A DNA stretch of 34,314 bases from an uncultured Prevotellaceae bacterium (lineage in GTDB: Bacteria > Bacteroidota > Bacteroidia > Bacteroidales > Bacteroidaceae), in the NCBI GenBank assembly GCA_902774815.1, contig CACYJV010000036.1:1-34314 (forward strand). Direction: 5' to 3'. The position numbers and the translations under genes are program-made. How positions within the stretch are numbered: position 1 is the first letter of the stretch; each line of letters opens with the position of its first letter. The notes under the pieces were generated by a model, which was not told the DNA's origin, searched no databases, and saw only the letters and a program-made list of their open reading frames with translations. This document shows positions 1 to 7,710 of this stretch, one piece after another.

Positions 1-306
1 TGGCAACACGCGCGGATGGCGCTCAAAATAGTCGATGAGCTGCAGGATGGTGTCGCGGTAGTGGGTAATGGGCCGATAAAGCTTGTCGTCGACCTTGATG
101 CGCAACAACTCCCAAACTTCCTTCTCCCCTCCATTTTGGGAGGGGCTGGGGGGATATATCAAAAGTACGTCGGCAGAGTCTGGATTGACATCGGCCAGAG
201 AGTCGATGTGTGCGAGTTGGTCGTTGTAAGGGCGATGTTGTTTGCAGGCTGCAAAACCTATAAGCAAATAACCACTTAATAAAAGAATATATAAATGTTT
301 CATCAT
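1..306 (-). pseudogene. TPR-type lipoprotein, 5' part, frameshifted by a repeat; runs off window edge
   Basis: Read on the minus strand from ATG at 306 (or 303). The first 20 or so residues are a lipoprotein signal ending LLIGFAAC, followed by a mature start KQHRPYNDQLAHIDSLADV. This resembles Bacteroidales outer-membrane lipoproteins that carry TPR repeats. After DVLLIY the frame enters a GC-rich palindromic element (121-153). Beyond it the family-like sequence WELLRIKVDDKLYRP and TILQLIDYFERHPRVLP is in a different frame, one base back. So the gene looks split by the element, unless there is a compensating change, a sequencing error or slippage. Family assignment rests on my memory of similar lipoproteins. 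The rest of the gene lies outside the window, so whether it is dead cannot be settled here. Confidence 0.45.
121..153. repeat. GC-rich palindromic dispersed element, copy 1
   Basis: The core is CCCCTCC-ATTTT-GGGAGGGG with a flanking GCTGGGGGG. It belongs to the same loose family as copies at 1069-1105, 9714-9794, 9984-10073 and 18075-18108. This copy lies inside the lipoprotein gene and coincides with its frame change. Confidence 0.6.
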
Positions 307-308
307 TG

Positions 309-339
309 CAAAATTACAATAATGTGATGGAGCGAACAA
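309..339 (-). promoter_or_regulatory. Bacteroidetes-type promoter of the TPR lipoprotein gene
   Basis: On the minus strand a TTG (339-337) and TAATTTTG (316-309) are separated by 20 nt, matching the Bacteroidetes -33/-7 pattern. The -7 box ends only 2-6 nt before the ATG codons at 306 and 303. The predicted transcript would therefore start at or very near the start codon. Confidence 0.5.
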
Positions 340-491
340 GTATTTAATAGACATTAACGTTTTGGGTTGTTTTTTTTGATCTTGTCATGGAAGATGCTTT
401 CATTCTTCAGTTTGATTTTATACATTTTATCTTCTGGAAGATCATGTTGACTTGTGGGGCAAATGTGGAGCAAACAGAGGGCTGTTGTAAA

Positions 492-1151
492 ATGAAAAAT
501 CTAGCAAGCGCCTTAATATCAGCTGCTTGCGAGATTTTAAATTGTTTTGAAAGGTACCCAGAGCCGAGGGAGAAGGTGTATGCCAACGCTAAGGGCAGCA
601 CCCGTCCACGCCTACTCTATAACTTTGACATCAAAGAGGGCAATACGGTAAGATGCGGCATGGAGGGTAACGTCTTCTGCTGTCTGCTCGATAAAGACGA
701 AAAGCCTGCCACATTGCTTGGATTCCCGTTCAACTCGTATCTGAAGGTAGAGCGCATTGATACTATCACATATCAGGAACAGTCATACCGTCGCTTCACG
801 CTTACTTTTCTCGATGCTTACCATGAACCTCTCATAAATGACGAAGATGCCATATCTGGCAATGTGGTTTGGATAGAAGGCGTAGGCTCTGGTGCAGGTC
901 CTTTCTCGCCTTGGTTACCTCTTCCGACAGAGGGTTGCATTTATATAGGTTGTGAGTTGAATAAAGAATATCTCTACACGGACTTTTATGGTAGCTCCGA
1001 GCCTGCAGGTATTGGGAAGATTCAGCAAAGAATAAATTCGATTAATGCCACCTACGACCTGCGGGGCAGTCGACTCCCTTCCCTTCAGGGAGTGGCCAGG
1101 CTCCCCAAAGGCGTATATATACAGAATGGAAAGAAAGTAATGATTAAATAA
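492..1151 (+). CDS. Secreted-protein remnant with C-terminal sorting tail
   Basis: The body contains LLYNFDIKEGNTV and VVWIEGVGSGAGPF, phrases typical of Prevotella hypothetical secreted proteins. The end, YDLRG...LPKGVYIQNGKKVMIK, is a type IX-secretion-like C-terminal tail. Such proteins normally begin with a signal peptide and a longer N-terminal domain. Here neither start (ATG 492, or ATG 387 which adds 35 AT-rich residues that do not look coding) gives a convincing signal peptide, so the N-terminus is probably lost. I chose 492 because the 387-491 stretch looks non-coding. A GC-rich palindrome sits in the tail linker (residues SRLPSLQGVARLP). No function can be assigned; it may be a pseudogene. 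Confidence 0.5.
   Translation: MKNLASALISAACEILNCFERYPEPREKVYANAKGSTRPRLLYNFDIKEGNTVRCGMEGNVFCCLLDKDEKPATLLGFPFNSYLKVERIDTITYQEQSYRRFTLTFLDAYHEPLINDEDAISGNVVWIEGVGSGAGPFSPWLPLPTEGCIYIGCELNKEYLYTDFYGSSEPAGIGKIQQRINSINATYDLRGSRLPSLQGVARLPKGVYIQNGKKVMIK
1069..1105. repeat. GC-rich palindromic dispersed element, copy 2 (inside coding sequence)
   Basis: The core CTCCCTTCCCTTCAGGGAG resembles the other GC-rich palindromes in the window. It encodes the linker between the YDLRG and LPKGVYI parts of the sorting tail, in frame. Confidence 0.5.
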
Positions 1152-1256
1152 GACAATATTTAAACCGAAGTAAGCGTGATGATTGAATATCAAATATCCA
1201 TAAAACGATGAATGTGGAGAAACAACTCGGGAAAAACTCGGGAATTTTGAGGATAC

Positions 1257-1292
1257 AAAAAACGCTAAGTACTGATTATCAGTCACTTAGCG
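1257..1292 (-). terminator. Intrinsic terminator of tRNA-Gln
   Basis: CGCTAAGT at 1263-1270 pairs with ACTTAGCG at 1285-1292, and an inner ACTGAT/ATCAGT extends the stem to about 14 bp with one bulge. On the minus strand it is followed by six U residues (A-run 1257-1262). It lies 11 nt past the tRNA 3' end. Confidence 0.8.
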
Positions 1293-1302
1293 ATTTCTTA
1301 AG

Positions 1303-1373
1303 TTGGGGTACCCGGACTCGAACCAGGAAAGGCAGGACCAGAATCTGCAGTGTTACCATTACACCATACCCCA
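1303..1373 (-). tRNA. tRNA-Gln (anticodon CTG)
   Basis: The minus strand folds as a cloverleaf: acceptor TGGGGTA/TACCCCA, D-arm with TAATGGTAA, anticodon loop TTCTGGT (anticodon CUG), and T-arm with GGTTCGAGTCC. The base after the acceptor stem is A and CCA is not encoded. The acceptor stem and the GATTCTG anticodon region match bacterial tRNA-Gln. One mismatch closes the anticodon stem next to the loop. Confidence 0.93.
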
Positions 1374-1380
1374 ATCTTTC

Positions 1381-1415
1381 GTGCCGAAGCCTCACCCTTG
1401 AGGCCTTTGCGGCAC
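1381..1415 (-). other. Structured leader between tRNA-Gln promoter and tRNA
   Basis: Nested inverted repeats GTGCCG/CGGCAC (1381-1386, 1410-1415) and GCCTCA/TGAGGC (1389-1394, 1399-1404) form a compact hairpin. It lies between the predicted transcription start and the mature tRNA 5' end at 1373. It would be part of the precursor removed by RNase P. Any regulatory role is unknown. Confidence 0.45.
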
Positions 1416-1438
1416 ATGCAATTTTCTTTTTGCGGTTG

Positions 1439-1468
1439 CAAAGGTACTGCTTTTTTTTGAATTACCAA
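1439..1468 (-). promoter_or_regulatory. Promoter of tRNA-Gln
   Basis: On the minus strand TTGG (1468-1465) and TACCTTTG (1446-1439) are separated by 18 nt, the Bacteroidetes promoter pattern. The predicted start is about 60 nt before the tRNA. Confidence 0.65.
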
Positions 1469-1519
1469 GCATTTTCGAAACTTTTTTTATAAAAAACTTC
1501 AAAATCCTTGGTTTTCTAC

Positions 1520-1549
1520 TTGTTTTTCGACAAAAAGACTGTATCTTTG
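1520..1549 (+). promoter_or_regulatory. Promoter of the rsfS-ftsH-cdsA operon
   Basis: TTG (1520-1522) and TATCTTTG (1542-1549) are separated by 19 nt, the classical Bacteroidetes spacing. It lies about 50 nt before the rsfS start codon, and no comparable signal occurs before ftsH or cdsA. Confidence 0.7.
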
Positions 1550-1601
1550 CAACGTTTTACACATTATATTACTTAATAGATCAAAGAAAGAACAATTCCG
1601 A

Positions 1602-1991
1602 ATGGAACAAACAAAGACAAGTAGCACAACTGAATCACCTGTAAAGATGCTGGTGGACAGCATCGTCAAAGGCATACAAGAGAAGAAAGGACAAGACATT
1701 ACGGTCATCGACCTGAAAGGTATTGATGGTGCCATTGCACAATATTTCGTCGTTTGCCAAGGCAACACACCCACACAGGTGGAGGCTATCACCGACTCCA
1801 TCGCCGAAACAACCCGCATTGAACAGCAGGAGAAGCCCGTCCGCGTGGTGGGACTGGAACTGGCACAATGGGTGGCCATGGACTATACCGACGTAATGGT
1901 GCACATTTTCGTGCCAGACATGCGCAACTACTATAACATTGAAAGCCTTTGGCAAGATGCCAAACAGACTGAAATCCCCAATTTAGACTGA
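1602..1991 (+). CDS. rsfS: Ribosomal silencing factor RsfS
   Basis: 129 residues, the usual size for RsfS/YbeB/Iojap proteins. These bind ribosomal protein uL14 and block subunit joining when nutrients are short. The family core is visible: DITVIDLKGID, then AQYFVVCQGNTPTQVEAI, a VRVVGLE segment, and WVAMDYTDVMVHIFVP before RNYYNIESLW. A short charged N-terminal extension precedes the domain. It is the first gene of an operon with ftsH, 7 nt downstream, and a promoter is visible upstream. Linkage of rsfS to ftsH and cdsA is common in Bacteroidales. Confidence 0.95.
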   Translation: MEQTKTSSTTESPVKMLVDSIVKGIQEKKGQDITVIDLKGIDGAIAQYFVVCQGNTPTQVEAITDSIAETTRIEQQEKPVRVVGLELAQWVAMDYTDVMVHIFVPDMRNYYNIESLWQDAKQTEIPNLD

Positions 1992-1998
1992 CAACGAT

Positions 1999-4116
1999 AT
2001 GGAACAACAGAATCCTGACAAGAATAACGACCAGCCGAAGATGCCGAGGTTCAACATGAACTGGCTCTATGGCATCATCATCTTCATATTGCTGATGCTG
2101 TTCTTTACCGACAGCGGCAGTTCACTGGCATCATCGGCAGCTGGATCGGCCAAGCAGGAAGCCACCTACACGAAGTTCAAGGAATACGTGTCGAAAGGCT
2201 ATGCCCAGAAAGTGGAGGTGAACACGACAGAGAAGAAACTGAAGATGTTCGTCAAGACAAAGAACGTCCGCGACGTATTCAACCTAACCGCCAAGCAGAC
2301 GGGACCAGAACCTTTTGTCATCGTACAGTATGGTTCGGCCGACGAACTCGATAAGTATCTTACCGAGATGCAGCAGAAAGGATTGATCACCGATTTCAGT
2401 TACGAGAACAAGAGCAGTGGTTTTCTCGAGAACTTCCTCTACAGCGTAGGTCCACTGTTGCTCTTTTTCGTCCTCATGTACTTCCTGTTCAACCGGATGG
2501 GAAGCGGTATGAACGGTGGCATTTTCAATGTTGGCAAATCGAAGGCGAAGATGTACGAGAAGGGTAACGACCTGGGCATCACGTTCAAGGACGTGGCTGG
2601 CCAGGCCGGTGCTAAGCAGGAGGTACAGGAGATTGTGGAATTCCTGAAGAATCCCGCCAAGTACACAGACTTGGGAGGTAAGATTCCCAAGGGAGCTCTG
2701 CTCGTTGGCCCTCCGGGCACAGGTAAGACGCTTCTGGCAAAGGCTGTTGCTGGCGAGGCAGGTGTACCATTCTTCTCGATGTCGGGTTCAGACTTTGTCG
2801 AGATGTTCGTGGGTGTCGGTGCCAGCCGCGTGCGCGACGTGTTCCAGCAGGCCAAAGCCAAGGCTCCATGCATCATATTCATCGACGAGATCGATGCCGT
2901 TGGACGTGCCCGTTCAAAGAATCCCTCCATGGGAGGCAATGACGAGCGCGAGAACACCCTCAACGCCTTGCTCACTGAGATGGATGGTTTCGGCACCAAT
3001 AGTGGTGTCATTGTACTGGCAGCCACCAACCGCGTCGACATGCTCGACTCAGCCCTGCTTCGCGCAGGACGCTTCGACCGTGAGATTCACGTCGATCTGC
3101 CAGACCTTACCGAGCGTAAGGAAATTTTCCAGGTACACCTGAAGCCTATCAAGGTTGACAAGAGCCTTGACATTGACTTCCTGGCCCGCCAGACGCCAGG
3201 TTTCTCGGGTGCCGATATTGCCAACGTATGCAACGAGGCAGCACTTATTGCCGCTCGTCACAATGCTCAGACGGTCACGAAGCAAGACTTCCTCGATGCC
3301 GTCGACCGCATCATCGGAGGTCTGGAGAAAAAGACCAAGGTGATGACTGCAGCCGAAAAACGCTCCATTGCTCTTCACGAAGCCGGTCATGCCACTGTTT
3401 CGTGGTTCTGCGAATTTGCCAACCCACTGGTAAAGGTCAGCATTGTGCCTCGCGGCCAGGCACTTGGTGCCGCTTGGTATCTGCCTGAAGAGCGCCAGAT
3501 CACCACCAAGGAGCAGATGCTCGACGAGATGTGTGCCCTGTTGGGTGGCCGTGCTGCCGAGGAACTGTTCACTGGTCACATTTCTACGGGTGCCATGAAC
3601 GATCTGGAACGCGCCACGAAGAGTGCTTTCGGCATGATTGTCTATGCCGGCATGAGCGATCGTCTTCCCAACATCTGCTACTACAACAACCAGGAGTATC
3701 AGTTCCAGCGTCCCTATTCGGAGACTACGGCAAAGATGATCGACGACGAAGTGCTGAAGATGATCAACGAACAATACGAACGCGCCAAGCAATTGCTCAC
3801 CGAGCATAAGGAAGGCCACAACAAACTGGCCGAGTTGCTCATCTCGCGCGAGGTGATCTTCGCTGAGGATGTCGAGCGTATCTTCGGCAAACGTCCTTGG
3901 GTGAGTCGTTCGCAGGAAATCATTGAGGAGAACGCACAGCTCTTGGAAAATGCTGAGAAGGCTGAAAACGCAGAAAACACGGAAAACGCCGATAATTCGG
4001 ATGCGAAAGAGTCTGAAACAGCCGACGTCCCACGTCTGGAGGACATGCCCGACGAAGTGCGCAAGGCACAGGAGGACTACGAACGCAGCCTGCAAAGCAC
4101 CGAGGAGCAGGACTAA
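1999..4116 (+). CDS. ftsH: ATP-dependent zinc metalloprotease FtsH
   Basis: 705 residues. FtsH is a membrane-anchored AAA+ protease that degrades misfolded membrane proteins and regulatory substrates. There are two transmembrane segments (about residues 16-35 and 146-167) with an intervening periplasmic domain. Walker A GPPGTGKT is at 237-244, Walker B IIFIDEID follows at about 293-300, and the second region of homology ends in RAGRFDR. The zinc motif HEAGH is at 460-464. The C-terminal tail is acidic with short AEN/TEN repeats, more extended than in Escherichia coli. It is the second gene of the operon. All catalytic motifs are intact. Confidence 0.97.
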   Translation: MEQQNPDKNNDQPKMPRFNMNWLYGIIIFILLMLFFTDSGSSLASSAAGSAKQEATYTKFKEYVSKGYAQKVEVNTTEKKLKMFVKTKNVRDVFNLTAKQTGPEPFVIVQYGSADELDKYLTEMQQKGLITDFSYENKSSGFLENFLYSVGPLLLFFVLMYFLFNRMGSGMNGGIFNVGKSKAKMYEKGNDLGITFKDVAGQAGAKQEVQEIVEFLKNPAKYTDLGGKIPKGALLVGPPGTGKTLLAKAVAGEAGVPFFSMSGSDFVEMFVGVGASRVRDVFQQAKAKAPCIIFIDEIDAVGRARSKNPSMGGNDERENTLNALLTEMDGFGTNSGVIVLAATNRVDMLDSALLRAGRFDREIHVDLPDLTERKEIFQVHLKPIKVDKSLDIDFLARQTPGFSGADIANVCNEAALIAARHNAQTVTKQDFLDAVDRIIGGLEKKTKVMTAAEKRSIALHEAGHATVSWFCEFANPLVKVSIVPRGQALGAAWYLPEERQITTKEQMLDEMCALLGGRAAEELFTGHISTGAMNDLERATKSAFGMIVYAGMSDRLPNICYYNNQEYQFQRPYSETTAKMIDDEVLKMINEQYERAKQLLTEHKEGHNKLAELLISREVIFAEDVERIFGKRPWVSRSQEIIEENAQLLENAEKAENAENTENADNSDAKESETADVPRLEDMPDEVRKAQEDYERSLQSTEEQD

Positions 4117-4187
4117 TGCCCCTTTTACTTCCAAACGAAGCGAAGCGAAGTACTAACTTCCTTTAATGTCTTTAATTTCTTAACGAT

Positions 4188-5045
4188 ATGAAGAACTTCA
4201 TCATACGCGCCATTAGCGGCATCATCTTCGTAGCCATCATGGTGGCAGGTCTCAGCGTGAATGCACTGGCCATGGTTTTTCTGTTCACGCTCATCACTTC
4301 AATGACGATTTGGGAGTTCACCACCCTCGTCAATGAGCGCGAGAACGTCAGCGTCAACCGCTTCATCGCCACCGTGGCAGGAGCCTATTTCTTCCTTGCC
4401 ATGGCCGGCTATTGCTCGGGGATGACTCCTTCGGCTGCATTCATTCCCTATCTGCTCACCATTGTCTACCTTTTCATCAGCGAACTCTACCTGAAGCAGA
4501 AAGACCCCATCAACAACTGGGCCTATACCATGCTCTCACAGATGTATATTGCCCTGCCCTTTGCCTGCATCAACATGTTGGCCTTCAGGAGTTCGCCCGA
4601 CGATGGCGGCATCTACTTCGATCGCATATTGCCATTGTGCATCTTCATCTTCCTCTGGATGAACGACACGGGTGCCTATTGCGTGGGCTCACTGCTGGGC
4701 CGCCACAAACTGTTTCCGCGGGTTTCACCGGGAAAGTCGTGGGAAGGCAGTATCGGCGGAGCTATTTTGGTGATGATTGTCGCTGCCGTAATAGGCTATT
4801 ATGTGAAAGATAACTACTGCACAACGATGAGTGCCATACCCCATTGGATAGGTTTGGGCCTCGTAGTAGTGTTCTTTGGAACGTGGGGCGACCTCGTTGA
4901 GAGTCTCTTTAAGCGTACCCTTGGCATCAAGGACTCGGGTAACATTCTGCCCGGTCATGGTGGCATGCTCGACCGCTTTGACTCATCGCTCATGGCCATA
5001 CCAGCTGCAGTGGTCTACCTATACACTTTGCAGTTCCTGGGTTGA
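4188..5045 (+). CDS. cdsA: Phosphatidate cytidylyltransferase
   Basis: 285 residues. CdsA makes CDP-diacylglycerol from phosphatidic acid and CTP, the branch point of phospholipid synthesis, at the inner membrane. The protein is a string of hydrophobic helices. It carries the family signature near the C-terminus, GHGGMLDRFDSSL, preceded by KRTLGIKDSGNILPG, and the SPGKSWEGSIGG segment in the middle. It lies 71 nt downstream of ftsH in the same direction. The spacer has short repeated motifs (GAAGCGAAGCGAAG) but no separate promoter that I can see. Confidence 0.96.
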   Translation: MKNFIIRAISGIIFVAIMVAGLSVNALAMVFLFTLITSMTIWEFTTLVNERENVSVNRFIATVAGAYFFLAMAGYCSGMTPSAAFIPYLLTIVYLFISELYLKQKDPINNWAYTMLSQMYIALPFACINMLAFRSSPDDGGIYFDRILPLCIFIFLWMNDTGAYCVGSLLGRHKLFPRVSPGKSWEGSIGGAILVMIVAAVIGYYVKDNYCTTMSAIPHWIGLGLVVVFFGTWGDLVESLFKRTLGIKDSGNILPGHGGMLDRFDSSLMAIPAAVVYLYTLQFLG

Positions 5046-5074
5046 ACATAGCCGTAGCAATTAGCACTTCTGAC

Positions 5075-5635
5075 ATGGACATCATTGTCACTTACCGCCG
5101 TACACGTCGCCTTTCCATGCGCATTGCAAAGAATGGCGACGTGCGCGTTTCTGTCCCCATCGGCATACCTAAGCGTGAGGTGAAAGCATTCATTGAGAAA
5201 AATCGCGAGTGGATAGCCTCGGCCAGTCAAAAAACCATTGAGTTACAGCGACAACGCACTGCTTTTTACAACCAAATGCAGCTCGATACACCTGCTAAAC
5301 GTCGTGATGCGGCTAAGCGTCTGCATGCCTTTGTCACCCCATTGTTGCAACGGTATGCCACAGAGATGGGCGTTCATCCCACAGCCATCTCTTTTCGCTG
5401 CAGTACCTCGCGTTGGGGATCATGCAACCATCGCACCGGTCGCATCTCATTCAGCCTCTACCTGCTCCTGCTACCCGACTGGTGCATCGAGCATATAGTC
5501 GTTCATGAACTCGCCCATCTGCTTGTGCCCAACCACAGTCCCGCCTTCTATGAGGTAATGGACCGCTATTTTCCTCGCTGGCGCGAAGCCCGCAGCGAAA
5601 CCCGCCGCCTTTGCCTCAACGCCAATGAGGAATAG
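5075..5635 (+). CDS. YgjP-type zinc metallopeptidase (DUF45/WLM-like)
   Basis: 186 residues from ATG 5075. A TTG at 5042 would overlap the cdsA stop and add 11 residues; I prefer the ATG because TTG starts are rare. The zinc motif HELAH is at residues 144-148, followed by VPNHSPAFYEVMDRYFPRW, which contains the third-ligand region usual for this family. Upstream is RCSTSRWGSCNHRTGRISFSL, a family hallmark. The N-terminal YRRTRRLSMRIAKNGDVRVSVP is also typical. The physiological substrate of this family is poorly known. It is probably the last gene of the rsfS operon. Confidence 0.88.
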   Translation: MDIIVTYRRTRRLSMRIAKNGDVRVSVPIGIPKREVKAFIEKNREWIASASQKTIELQRQRTAFYNQMQLDTPAKRRDAAKRLHAFVTPLLQRYATEMGVHPTAISFRCSTSRWGSCNHRTGRISFSLYLLLLPDWCIEHIVVHELAHLLVPNHSPAFYEVMDRYFPRWREARSETRRLCLNANEE

Positions 5636-5721
5636 TTTCTGCAAAGCATTATTCTACGGCTACAGGTTTCACGTTGAAAATGCCAACATTTCGTGTCATG
5701 GCAAAGAAAGTCACGAAAAAA

Positions 5722-5753
5722 TTTGGTGGAAACGGAAAAAGTTTGTAACTTTG
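5722..5753 (+). promoter_or_regulatory. Promoter of tRNA-Val
   Basis: TTTG (5722-5725) and TAACTTTG (5746-5753) are separated by 20 nt. The predicted start is about 15 nt before the tRNA 5' end. Confidence 0.75.
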
Positions 5754-5774
5754 CAGCCGCTAACTGAAAGAAAT

Positions 5775-5849
5775 AGGGGCGTAGCCCAGTTGGTTTAGAG
5801 CGCTGCAGTCACATTGCAGAGGTCCCCGGTTCGAGCCCGGGCGTCCCTA
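5775..5849 (+). tRNA. tRNA-Val (anticodon CAC)
   Basis: Cloverleaf: acceptor AGGGGCG pairs with CGTCCCT; D-arm with AGTTGGTTTAGAGC; anticodon stem CTGCA/TGCAG around loop GTCACAT (anticodon CAC, reads GUG); T-arm CCCGG-TTCGAGC-CCGGG. The discriminator is A at 5849 and CCA is not encoded. The promoter upstream and hairpin downstream make it a single-gene unit. Confidence 0.93.
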
Positions 5850-5856
5850 CCCAGAA

Positions 5857-5895
5857 GAGAAAGAGAAACCATGAAAGGTTTCTCTTTCTTGTTTT
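5857..5895 (+). terminator. Intrinsic terminator of tRNA-Val
   Basis: GAAAGAGAAACC (5859-5870) pairs perfectly with GGTTTCTCTTTC (5877-5888) around a 6-nt loop. TTGTTTT follows at 5889-5895. It starts 8 nt after the tRNA. Confidence 0.85.
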
Positions 5896-5957
5896 GGAGA
5901 GGTTATCCCCACCAATGATTTCAATCAAGTATTTACAAAACCAACAACAAGACAACG

Positions 5958-6542
5958 ATGAAAACAAAGAATCTCATCCTTACGAGTATCATGATGCTCT
6001 TCATGGTCATCAGCGCATATGGACAGACCGACCTGACGGGTCGCATCTACTACAATGCCAACATTATGAAAGGCCAATTCGATGATCAGCTGAAAGAACT
6101 GGACAAGGAAATAACCACCAAAAAGGCTGAAGCTATCGCCAAAGCAGAGAAGAAGAAAGGCCGCAAGCTGACCGCTGCTGAAACAGCTGAGTTGGACAAA
6201 GAACTCAACAAGGCCATGAACCAAGCTAAAAGCATGATGAATGGCATGAAAACAGCCGTCACCCTTGAATTCAAGACTGCTACTCAGGTGGTGATGAAGA
6301 TGGACATGAAGATTGACGACAATGCCATGAAAGCTGCTGGCATTCCCTGGCTCAAGCGCAAAGCCTTGAAGGCTGCACTTGCCATTGCCCCGTCATCCGA
6401 AAAGGAGACTTATGTAGTGAAGGGCAACAAAATCATCATCGGAACTGGCAAGGATCAGGATGTGATGACGCTCAGCGCCGACGGAAAGACCATCACCGGC
6501 GAAATGGACGGAAAGAAATTCACGCTGACACGCACCAAGTAG
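5958..6542 (+). CDS. Small secreted protein of unknown function
   Basis: 194 residues. A clear Sec signal peptide (MKTKNLILTSIMMLFMVISAYGQ) ends at about residue 23, after which the protein is exported. The central part (about 40-100) is rich in Lys, Glu and Ala and looks like a long amphipathic helix or coiled coil. The C-terminal third has short beta-type stretches (ETYVVKGNKIIIGTG, MTLSADGKTITGEMDGKKFTL), as in small lipocalin-like or DUF proteins of Bacteroidales. I do not recognise a named family. It stands alone between tRNA-Val and a convergent serine hydrolase gene, with its own terminator. Confidence 0.8.
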   Translation: MKTKNLILTSIMMLFMVISAYGQTDLTGRIYYNANIMKGQFDDQLKELDKEITTKKAEAIAKAEKKKGRKLTAAETAELDKELNKAMNQAKSMMNGMKTAVTLEFKTATQVVMKMDMKIDDNAMKAAGIPWLKRKALKAALAIAPSSEKETYVVKGNKIIIGTGKDQDVMTLSADGKTITGEMDGKKFTLTRTK

Positions 6543-6565
6543 TGCGCGTCAGCGTTCTTTTTTTT
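6523..6565. terminator. Terminator overlapping the stops of two convergent genes
   Basis: CGCTGACACGCAC (6523-6535) pairs with GTGCGCGTCAGCG (6542-6554) with one mismatch, followed by TTCTTTTTTTT (6555-6565). The 5' arm lies inside the last codons of the plus-strand gene. The T-run includes the stop codon of the minus-strand serine hydrolase. Confidence 0.8.
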
Positions 6566-7628
6566 ATAGGATGGGGAGCAGGTATTCCCAAACAAGGTCG
6601 ATATATGGCTGATAGAGCGACGACGAAGTAGTGAGCACGAGCACGGCATCGCGATCGGGGAACACCATGATGTACTGGCCTGCATAGCCGTCGGCACGAT
6701 AGGCATTGTGGCGGCAGATCCACATCTGGTAGCCGTAACCCTGTACCCATTCATTGTTATCTTTGTTGAGACCGGCCTTTTCAAGGTCCTCAAAGCGCGT
6801 ACCCGAAGGTGCCGAAGGTACCTGATAGCTGGACATCTCCTTCAGCCACTCGGCTGGCACAAGCTGTTTGCCGTTCCACTTGCCTTCTTGCAGGAACAGT
6901 TGGCCCATCTTTGCCATGTCCTCGGTCGTCAGTGACAAACCCCATCCACCGCAGTTGATTCCTTGCGGACTCTCTTCCCACTCCGGACGATTGATGTGCA
7001 GGGGTTGGAAGAGACGTGTGTCGAGATAGTCGAGTAGTTTCTCGCCGGTTACCTTCTGCACGATGGCCGAAAGCATGTAGGTACCAACGGAATTATACAA
7101 ATAATACTCGCCGGGCTTGTGCTTAACAGGCCATGAAAGGAATCCCTCCACCCAATCAATAGAGTCCTTGCGTAAGCTGTTCGGCTCCTCGTCGTGGCCG
7201 CAGGTCATGGTGAGCAGGTCGCGCACGGTCATAGCTTTCAGAAACTCGCTGGGTTCAGCCGGCAGTTTGTCGGGAAAGAAACTCACAACGGGGTCAGTGA
7301 GATTGAGTTTTCCCTCGTTGATGGCAAGCCCCACGGCAGTTGCGGTAAAGGTCTTACTGACGGAGAACATCGGGTGTGGTGTTTCGGCGGTTTGACCATT
7401 GAACCACTTCTCGTAAACCACCTGACCATGCTTCAGAATCATGATGCTGTGAAGGGTGATGGAATCAGGTGCCACAGGACGCGTCTGCGTGGCATTGACA
7501 AATGAGTCGACTGCTGCCACTACTTCTGCAGAAGCGGTTGTCCTGGGCAGGTCGATGATTTCTTTTTCTTGTCTGCAACCTGACAACAACAGTGTCGCCA
7601 GTACGCAGAAAACCATTGTTTTCTTCAT
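6564..7628 (-). CDS. Class C beta-lactamase-like serine hydrolase, lipoprotein
   Basis: 354 residues. The signal peptide ends in the lipobox LLSGC (Cys18), so the protein is likely membrane-anchored. The beta-lactamase/esterase fold motifs are present: SVSK at 89-92 (SxxK nucleophile), and YLYNSVGTYMLSAI, which supplies the second-motif tyrosine/asparagine. A WGLSLTTEDMAKMGQLFL segment is typical of this family. Members include D-aminopeptidases, esterases and penicillin-binding-like enzymes; the substrate cannot be read from the sequence and antibiotic resistance should not be assumed. It converges with the small secreted protein gene and lies downstream of the FAD oxidoreductase on the same strand. 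Confidence 0.9.
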   Translation of the reverse strand: MKKTMVFCVLATLLLSGCRQEKEIIDLPRTTASAEVVAAVDSFVNATQTRPVAPDSITLHSIMILKHGQVVYEKWFNGQTAETPHPMFSVSKTFTATAVGLAINEGKLNLTDPVVSFFPDKLPAEPSEFLKAMTVRDLLTMTCGHDEEPNSLRKDSIDWVEGFLSWPVKHKPGEYYLYNSVGTYMLSAIVQKVTGEKLLDYLDTRLFQPLHINRPEWEESPQGINCGGWGLSLTTEDMAKMGQLFLQEGKWNGKQLVPAEWLKEMSSYQVPSAPSGTRFEDLEKAGLNKDNNEWVQGYGYQMWICRHNAYRADGYAGQYIMVFPDRDAVLVLTTSSSLYQPYIDLVWEYLLPIL

Positions 7629-7710
7629 AAGGTAAGGATTGATAGTTAATAATACTATAATACTATGGAAAAATAATTACGAAGTTAAGTCTGCTTATAC
7701 TTTTGATAGG

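Noticed and set aside
16-279. Plus-strand open frame of 87 codons
   Set aside because: Antisense to the lipoprotein gene, which has a promoter, lipobox and family-like residues.
387-491. Upstream start at 387 for the sorting-tail remnant
   Set aside because: The extra 35 residues are AT-rich with no signal peptide or family similarity; the 492 ATG is more likely, though not certain.
5665-5680. parS-like sequence GGTTTCACGTTGAAAA
   Set aside because: It resembles the parS consensus but has an extra T that breaks the palindrome, and it is not near parAB.
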